A stretch of DNA of 21,968 bases. Origin: UBA4655 sp964585575 (GTDB lineage: Bacteria; Planctomycetota; Planctomycetia; Pirellulales; UBA1268). The notes under the pieces are model-generated. The model made no database searches. It was not told where the DNA came from and saw nothing but the letters and a program-made list of their open reading frames with translations. Made by a program: the position numbers and the translations under genes. Positions 6,618 to 15,600 of this stretch are shown piece by piece. The stretch is from positions 1-21,968 of the forward strand of contig CAZPEM010000043.1 of assembly GCA_964585575.1 (NCBI GenBank). Direction: 5' to 3'. The first letter of the stretch is position 1. Each line of letters opens with the position of its first letter.

Positions 6618-9600
6618 GTCGATCGTGACGGTGTGGTTCGGCGACGCGACGCCGGTGTTGCCGGCCTCGTCCCTGGCGATGGCATTGAGGTTGTGGAGCC
6701 GGACTGGGAGTGGTTCGGTGACGACAACCCAGTTGCCGCTTGCGTCGGCATTCACGGTGCGCAGCACGAGGTTCCCGCTGCGGACGCTGACCCGGCTTCG
6801 GGGTTCCGCAGTGCCGCTGATGCGGAGCGTCGTGTCGTCGGTGCGGCCTCCGGGGACAACGCTGCCGGTGATGGAACCGACGTTGTCGATGACGGCCGTG
6901 ATGGCCGGGGCGGCTGGAGCGACTGTGTCCACGGTCACCGCGTAAGCGGGCGAGGAGGCAGTGGACGTGTTGCCGACCGCGTCGGTGGCGATCGCCGTGA
7001 AGGAAACGCCGCCGTCGGCGAGTGTGGCCGTGGTGAACTCCCAGCCGCCAGATGCGTTGGCGACGACCGTCCCGAGGATCGTCGCCCCGTTTCGAATGGA
7101 AACCGGGGCGAGTGGCTCGGCGGTGCCGACGATCCGCAAGGTGTTGTCGTTGGTCCTTCCTCCCCTGGAAACCGATCCAACGAAGACCGGAACATCGTCG
7201 ATCACGCTCGCGATGACCGGCGGCAACGCGACGGTGTCGATGGTGATTGTGTAGCCCGATGAGGGCAGGCTCGTGTTGCCGACGGCGTTGGTGGTGGTGG
7301 CGGTGAACGTGTAAGTGCCGTCGGCGAGACTCGGAACCGTAAGCGTCCACTGGCCCGAGCCATTGGCCGTCGCCGTGCCGACCGTCGTGGTGCCGCGGCG
7401 GACGGTGACCGTGGAGCCGGCCGTGGTTGTGCCGCTGAGCGTGGGGGTCGCGTCGTTCGTCGCGCCGCCGCTTGGAATATTGCCCGTGATCGAACCAACG
7501 TTGTCGTCGGCACCGATGATGATCGGGGCGGGCGGGGGCGCCGTGTCCACGGTGAACGAGCGGGCCGTCGAATCAGGTCCGACATTGCCGGCGAGGTCGG
7601 TCGCGCGGGTTGTCACCGCGTAGACGCCGTCGGAAAGCGTGCCGGTCGTGAACGTCCAGCCGGTCCCGGCCACGGTCGCGGTGCCGAGCTTGGTCGTGCC
7701 GTTGAAGATCTCGACGATCGAGCCCGCCTCGGTGGTGCCCGAGAGGGTCGGGGTTGGATCATTCGTCGTGCCGCCGTTGGCGACCGGGCCGGTGACGAGC
7801 GGTGCGTCGTCGGTGACGGTCGTGATCGGGGCGGCGGCGGGCGCGATCGTGTCGATCGTGATCGCCGAGGCGTTGGACCGCTCGCCGCTGCGCGACTCGC
7901 CCGAGAGTTGACGGACCCGGATCGAGCCGACCGCGTAGGTGGCGTTCGCCGGCAGCGAGAAGCTCGTTCCCGTGCCGGTCGTCCAGTTCGTCCCGCCATT
8001 GACGCTGTATTCCCAGGTGGCACCCCCCTGCACGACGACGCTCACGAGCGGATTCCTGGTGATCCCGTCGGTCGTCGAACTGCCGGTGTCCTCGGCCAGG
8101 GAGAATGTCGGGATCGGGAGCGGCACGATCGGGCCGATCTCGTTCGACCAGTCGCTGTCGCCGATGGCGTTCACGGCTCGCACGCGATACCAGTACTGCG
8201 TGCCGTTCGTGACGCCGGTATCGGTGCGGGTCATGGTGCTTCCAAGCAGCTCGACCGTCGTCGCTCCGGTGAACGAACTGTTTTCGGCCCGCTGCAGTTC
8301 GTAGCGGATGAGCGGCGTGCCGTCGCTTGTGGCCGCGTTCCACGAGAGCTGGATCTGGCCGTCGCCGGAGAGGGCGACCAGGCCGCTCGGTGGCGTGGGA
8401 GCGTCGGCCAGATCGATCGAGAACGCGGTCGTTCCGTCGATCTGGTTCGGCAGGAGCGGATTCCCGGCGAGGTCGGTGATCACGTTCGTCGGCACCCCGT
8501 TCACCGGCTCCCGCACGACGGAGATCGTGTAGCTGCCCATCGGGTAGATCGCCGCCGCCTCGAACACGACCCGATTGGCCGACTCGAGGTAGTTGAAGCT
8601 GTAGTCGGTTCCCGCCACGAGCAGCGTGCCGTTGCGGCGGACCTCGAACGCCTCAGAGACGACCGTGGTCCTGTCGATGCCGACCCCGACGTCGGCGAGT
8701 TGCAACTCGAACTTGGCGACGCCGCGGGCATCGGCATTCTCGAGCCGGACTTGGCCGTCGGCGGAATTCCTGTCGGCAGTCGAGCCGTCGAGCGGCACGG
8801 CGATCGCTGCCGAGGGCTGCACGAAGTCCACACGATCGATCGCGCCGAGATCCTTGAAGACGTCGGCGCCGATGCCCGTCGGCGTTTCCTGGCCGGGATC
8901 GTCGGCGCGACGCTGGCCGAACATGTCGCGGCCGGGGGCGACGATCGGCGACAAGGGAATGCCGAGCGGCTGGGTGACCGCGGTGTAATCGTTGCTTTCC
9001 GCCAGGACGTCGAGGGCGGTGTCGATCAGAAGCGACTTGGCCACCGGATAGAAATTCCGCCGCTCGGCATTCACGAACGGGTCGGTCGCGAGCACGACCT
9101 GGTCGGTGCCGAGCCGGCCGGCAGGCGTGGAGTGGAACGCCGAGAAGCCCACGACCGTGCCCGCGGAAGAACCGTCCACCGTGATGCCGGAAGCCAGGTT
9201 CGAGAACACGTTGTTGAGGAGCGTCGGGGCGGCATTCTCCGTCACCTGCACGCCGATCGATTGGAAGGCGAAGAAGAGCGGCACGTTCGTTGCCGTCGCC
9301 GTGGCGTTGGCCGAGAGCGTGATCTGCGTCTCGGAGTCGATCGACACGATCCGCGTGGCGGACGGGATGCCCGGGCCCGAGACGCCCATGCCAATCAGGA
9401 GATCGGCGGTCGTCGCCAGCGTCACGACGGCCGAGCCGGTGGTCGTCGAGCCATTGGCGTTGACCTGCGGGCCGCCGTAGATCGTGTTGTTGATGATGCG
9501 ACCGTATGGCGTCGGCGCCTGTGCGCCCTTGCCGGAGTTCGGGTCGCCGCTGAAGAGAATGGCCGCGTCGCCACGGGTGGTGGAGACGACGTTGTTGACG

Positions 9601-12600
9601 ATGACCACGCCCGGCACGAGTCTTGCCGAGTTGACCACGGAGGTGTTCTTCACCGCTCCCATGGTGCTGGCGCCGGTCTCGGCGTCGCGGGCGGCGGCAT
9701 CGACGCGGATGCCGTACTGGCTTGCGTCGGAGACCATGTTGCCTTCGATGATGAACTGCCCCTGGCCGCGGGGCGTGTTCTCGTCGCCGCGGAGGTTCTG
9801 CCCCGGGTTCACGCCGCCAAAACCATCGAACGGGACGGTCGCGGCCGGATGGAGGTTGCCCCGGATGCGGCGGGCGTTCGTGTCGAGCACGTTCATCGGC
9901 TTGAGCGCGTCGTTCGGATCGCCGAGGATCTGCACCGCATTGGAAGTGGCTTCGGTCAGCATGCCGAACTCCATGCCGCGTCGGATTTCGAGCTGGTAGG
10001 GGCCCTCGAGAAACTGCTGGGGCGTCGTGCGGGAGGTGGGCGTGTTGACGTCGAAGAAGCCGGTGGCTCCCGACGTCTGGCCGGTGACCATCTCCCCGCG
10101 TTCGGCGAAGCCGACGATGAAGTCGTCGAAGTAGGCGCCCTCGCTGACTCCGCCGACCGCGATCGGCGAGAAGTTGATTCGGAGGACGATGTCATCGAGT
10201 CCTGCGAACTCGCCGAGGTCGATCCGGGCCTGCCTCCAGCCGGTGAGCTCGAAGAGTTCCTGGACCAGCTGGTTTGGCTGCTCTCCGATCCTGGACGAAA
10301 CCGACGGAAAGTTCGGCAGCGTCTTGTCGGCGTTGTCCAGGGTGGAACGCTGGGACTGGTGGACGTTGGCGGCAATCGTGATCCAGTTCTCGCCGTCGTC
10401 CACGGAGAGCTGGACATCCGTGCTGCCTTCGCCGGCCTCGATCCGGTAGTTGAAGTAGAGCGTCGGCTTGTCGGTGTAGGTGTAGCCCTCCAGGCTGAAA
10501 GGTAGCAGGGTGATGCCGGTGGATCCCAGGAAGTCCAGGGTCGCGGCCGTTGCGGAAGCGGTGGCTGGTTGCGAGAGAGTGACGCGGTTACCGGGACCGA
10601 TAGCCACGACCTGCGTGCCGGCAGGAATTCCAGGTCCCAAAACCTTCATCCCCACGGCAAGATCTCGGGTCGTGGGCACCCGCACGAAGTCGCTTCCGGC
10701 GGTCGTTATGCATGGGCTGAGCGACGCCGAACGCGCGCCGGGGGCGGGCACATTGGCCGCCGATTTGCCCACAATATTGGACAGATCCGCAATGGTGGTG
10801 GATCCGGGGGCGATGCCGGCATGTTGGAGGATCGAACCATCGGCGGCGCTGCCCGTGGAGGTATCGAAGCCGAAATAGATGCTTACGTCGCCCGCGATCT
10901 CGTCCTGTCCGTGGTCGAGGGTGAAACCGCCGTCGCGGGTGTTGTCGGGGGCCAAGCTGACGCCGTGGCCGATATCGCCACCGCGAACGTTCGTCGCCCG
11001 CCAGAGCGAGAAGTCGAACGGTGAGTAGGCGAAGCCGGTGACGGCGCCGGTCAGCACATTCGCGCCGGAGAAAGGATCGACCGCGCCGAGATAAAGGCTC
11101 GTTTCGCCGTTGAACACGGGAAGCAGTGAAATTGCACCGGACCCCTCGGGGGCGGTCGCCGGGTCGAAGCAGTAGAGGAACCCATTGGCGTCGATGGCAA
11201 AGAGCTTGTCGGCGAAGTAGCCCAGGGCGTTGTCCGGTCCTCCGCCCACGTTCCGCGGGCCATTGGCGAGTCCCTGCAGATTCACCGGCAGGCCGCCCAC
11301 GCGGACCTGACCACGCAGCGTCGCCTGGGCGTTGCCGGTGTTGATCGTGAAGAAATTGCCCCTGTTGTCGACGCCGTAGAGCGTGCCGCCGACGAAGGCC
11401 ATGCCGGTCGTCAGGCCGAGGTCGTTTCCTGTCGTCTGGATGAGGTTTCCGATCCGGCCGCCGGGCGCGGCTCCAAGCTTCGTCGGGTCGGTGGCGACTG
11501 CGGAGACGGTGTTGCCGTTGTAGAGCCGCGAAAATCCGGTTTCCTGAAAAACCTTCGTGACCTTATCGAAACTCCGCGGATCGACGTCGCGGACGGAATA
11601 AAAAAGCCCGTTAAACGATTTCCCGCCGCGGCTCCAGGCCACCGCATCGACCCTGTCGGTGGTGACCGACTCAGGGGGGATTTCGGGCTCGAACGTGTAC
11701 GTGACACCCGTCATCGAGAGATTCGAGACTTCCACCGCCTCCAGCCACGTCACCGAAAGCTTTCCCTGGGCGTCGATCGAACTGCGCGAGCCATCCGGCA
11801 CCGGCGAACTCGGCGGGAGGGTTCCCACGACCGTGAAGCTGAGGTTGCCCAGCGAATTCGAACCGAACGTCCAAGTACTGGTCTTTGCCGATTTCTCTTC
11901 AGGTGGCGTAAACGTGTACTCGAGCCTTCCCGACACGTTCCCTAGCTGCACCTTGCCGTCCGTTGGGTGGGCATCGACCGCGAAGGTGGTGAACAGGGTA
12001 GACGCGGTCTTGGTGAGCAAGGTTCCGTCGTCGGTGAACGGCGTAGGTGCGACAATCGCCGGGAAATCCGGGATGTTGTCGGTGCCGACGGTGGTCCTTG
12101 AGTTCGCGACGATGTTGATCCACTCGAGCCTGCCGGCCGTGTCCGTGCCGCCGTCAACGCCGGTGTAGGTGTAGAGCCGACCATCGGGCCGCATGGCCAG
12201 GTCGTCGGCGAGGATCGCCTGTGGAAGGACGGCCGTTTCGTCTTCCTCCGGCCTCCAGGAGACGTACCGCGTGATGTCGGCAAGCGAAATCTGCGGCACT
12301 TGGTCCCGCAGGTTGGAGAGATCGAACAGCGGGCCGCCGGTTGGTGCGACGTAGGTGAAATCTTTGGTGTCATCGCCGGTGACGAACTTGCCGGAGTGGT
12401 AACCGATGAAGCCGATGTGGTCCTGGACGACACGCCTGACCGAATTGGTCGGCTCGAGCCGGATCAGGCCGCTCGTTGCGGCGCTCCTGAAGGTCATGTC
12501 GAGCGCGGCGGGCAGCCGTTCATTCGACGAGACGGCGACGTAGTACCGCTGGGTGCCCCCTGGGAGCCCCGCGGGCAGATGCACCGGGCCGATGAAGGGG

Positions 12601-15600
12601 TCGAGCTTGCCGACCGAGCCTCTCGACACGTCCACGAAGACGCCCTGCCCCGACAGGGGCTGGTCGTCGATGACGCTCGAATCCCGGCCGACGAAGAGCA
12701 GCGTGCCTGCGGAATCGAAGACGGAGAGCGTCAGGTCGCCGCGGAACCCGTCGGCGTAGTCGATGTCGAAGACCGTCGCGAAGGTCTTGCCGCCGTTGTT
12801 CACGCCGGCTATCGCCTGGATGTCTTCATAGTTGACGTCGAAGGCATACCAGTCGATGTCGCCTTCGTCGAGGATCGATCCCGCGATGGAGATCGTGTTG
12901 AGGTCGGCCTGGAGGAGATTGCCGACGTACTGGGAGGCGGCGAGCGGATTGGGCGTGGAGTCGTTCGTGGTGTCCACCGGATTTTCACCGATGTCGCCGG
13001 CGAGCGGCGACCGCTGCGGCAGGCCCTGGACGTCCACCCCGACCACCGGGTAGCGGATGTCGGCAAAACGGACCGTCGAGCCCGGCTTCTCATCCACCTG
13101 GCGGAGACGGACCCGCATCTGGTAGCTGCCGCTGGTGGCCCCCTGTTCCACCTGGTCGCCCGGCTGGATCGGGTCGGCATCCCGCAGCCGAGCCTGGTAG
13201 TCGGCCGGATCTGCCGTGGGCGACGTCCTCGGCTGGCTGCGGACCCGGACGTAGTAGTTGCTCGTCTCGCCGAACGAGGCACCCGGCAGCACGACCCGCA
13301 TGCCAGGATCCCGCGGGTTTGGCGAGAGCAGGTCGAGCCCGAGCGCGACGTTCTTTTGAAACGGTAGGCCGCCACCTCGGGTCGCCGACGACAAAAAGTG
13401 ATCGGTCTGCAGATCGGCCGACCGTGCGAGCACGGTTCCGGCCTCGTCGAGCAGTTCCACCATCGCATCGAGCGAGCTGCTCGTGGAGTCGATGTCGAAC
13501 CACACCTCGGAGCCGACGTAGCCGCTGAAGCTGTAGACGTCGATGTCCGTCGGGTTGTCGAAGGCGATCGCGCCGTGGACCTCGAAGCCGAGGCGGCGGT
13601 TGTCGTCACCGCCCACCTCGTTCGGGGCGAGCACGCCCAGGGTCTGGGCGGTTCCCGGCGACGCATTGGTATCGAGGCCGCCCGACACGCCCGGCTCCGT
13701 CTCCCTGAACACCGCAACGTTGCGGTCGTTGGAATAGGGGAGGAACCGCAGCCCCCGCCAGTCGCCCGCGATGGGACGCGAGGCGGAGCCGTCGCCGTTG
13801 GTGTCGGTGACCGTTCGGCCCACCGGATCGAGTGTCGCCCCCACGGTGTCGTCCGCCAGGGACGTCAGCACCACCGGGTAGCCCGGCTGGCCGATCACCT
13901 GCACCGTGCCGCCGATGCGGTCGTCGATGTCGGTCCGCATGCCGGTGGCCGTGAGGCCGGCGTTGGGCCCGCGGAACTTCACGACGAGGCTCGCGGTCGG
14001 GCTGCTCATGAGCCGCAGGCCCGTCGTGACGTGAAAGTTGGAGACGTAAATCTCGTCTCGGACGACGTGAACAATGTCGGTGTCGTCCCAGACACTCTCG
14101 CAGGTGATCTCGTCGCCGCGGACGACCATCCCGGTGACGCCGCCGGCCGTGGCCCTGTTGCCCCGGACGAGCGGGCCGCGGTTGTCGTCGTAGGCGGCGA
14201 AGCGGTCGACGGGACCGGTGCTGCGGCCGGGGTCGGGCACCTCGTCGTTGTTGAGTGAGTTGGCATCGAGGCTGATCAGGTCGCCGCCGTTGTTGCGGAA
14301 ATCGTTGCCGATGATCGCCGGCTGCGCGCCGAGCACGTAGATTCCAGTGGCGTTGTTTTCGAACCGGCTGTTGGCCAGTCGCAGGCTGCCTTGATCGACG
14401 GAGAGCGTGCTGAACGAGGCGAACCCGCCTTCGACGGGCGTCTGGCCGCCGCCGAAGCTGATCACGGCATTGTCGATCGAGGCGGCCGCGGCGTCGTTGA
14501 CGACGATGCCGCCCCAGTTGCCTGCGGCTGCCACGTTGGCCGTCGTCCCGACCGCGACGAACGTGCCCCCGGCGCCGAACCTGTTGTCGCGGGTGCTCGT
14601 GAGGATCACCCGCTTCTGCGGCGTGCCCTCGGCGTAGAACTGGGATGTGCCACGCTCCAGATCGACCCTGGAGTTTTGGAGCTTCACGACCACGCCGGGG
14701 TCGATCGCGAGCCTTCCGCTCGCGCGGGCCTCGCGGATGCCGGAGTCGAATCGCAGGTCCACTCGCGTGCCCGACGCGGTGGCCAACGCGGGCTGCAAGC
14801 CGCGGAATACGAGCGTGACGCTGTTGTTCGCGGTATTGACGCTGCCGATCAAGGCTCCATTGGGCACGCCCGGGCCGGCGACCGGCATGCCGACCACCAG
14901 GCCGGTCAGGTCGGCCAAGCCGGTAACGGTGTCGCTGCCCTCGGTCAGGTCGCCCCTCTTTTGCACGATGCGGTTCTGGTAGCCGCCTGCACCGCCGGCG
15001 ATGAACAGGTTCTGCGGCACGATGTAGGTGATGTCGGGGCTTGCAAACCGGGCGGGCACGGTGAGCTTCTCGATCGGCCGCCCGAGATCGGTCTGGATCC
15101 GGACGAGCAGGCCGTTGAGCGAGTTGTCGCGGACGATGTTGCCGCGGATCGACGGCCCTGTGCGGCCGTTGCTCTCCTCGAAGCTGTTGGGATTGGCCGA
15201 GATCGCGGCGCCGGCACTGTTGCGGACGTCGTTGAAGGCGATCGTCGGCCGTGCGGTCTCGAGATGGATCGGCGCGATCGGCAACTCCTCCGAATTGATC
15301 GTCACCCGGCCGCCGCCGTAGAGGATGTTCGCCTGACTGACGCTGTTGAGGAACACCCGCTTCGAGGCGGAGTCGGAGTCTGCCCGGAAGACGATGCCGC
15401 CCCACTGTCCGCCCGTGACGGCCGGGCCGACACCGTCGGAGTTACCACCGAGACTGTCGTCGTGGTAGGAGGTGAATTGCACGCGGTTGCCGGGGGTGCC
15501 GAGCACCTGCAGCGCGGCCCCGGCCCGCGATATGAGCTGGGACGAACTGCCCACGTCGATCACCTGGCCGCGGAACTTCAACACCGCCCCCTCGTCGATC

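Noticed and set aside
7908..10505. Plus-strand open frame of 865 residues opposite giant 1
   Set aside because: It is antisense to the giant gene, is very rich in Arg, Asp and Gly, and shows no domain. It is a typical GC-rich shadow frame.
11599..11605. T-run followed by A on the coding strand of giant 1 as a programmed frameshift site
   Set aside because: The run is out of phase with the canonical slippery heptamer (codons CTT TTT TAT), and the zero frame continues intact for thousands of bases.
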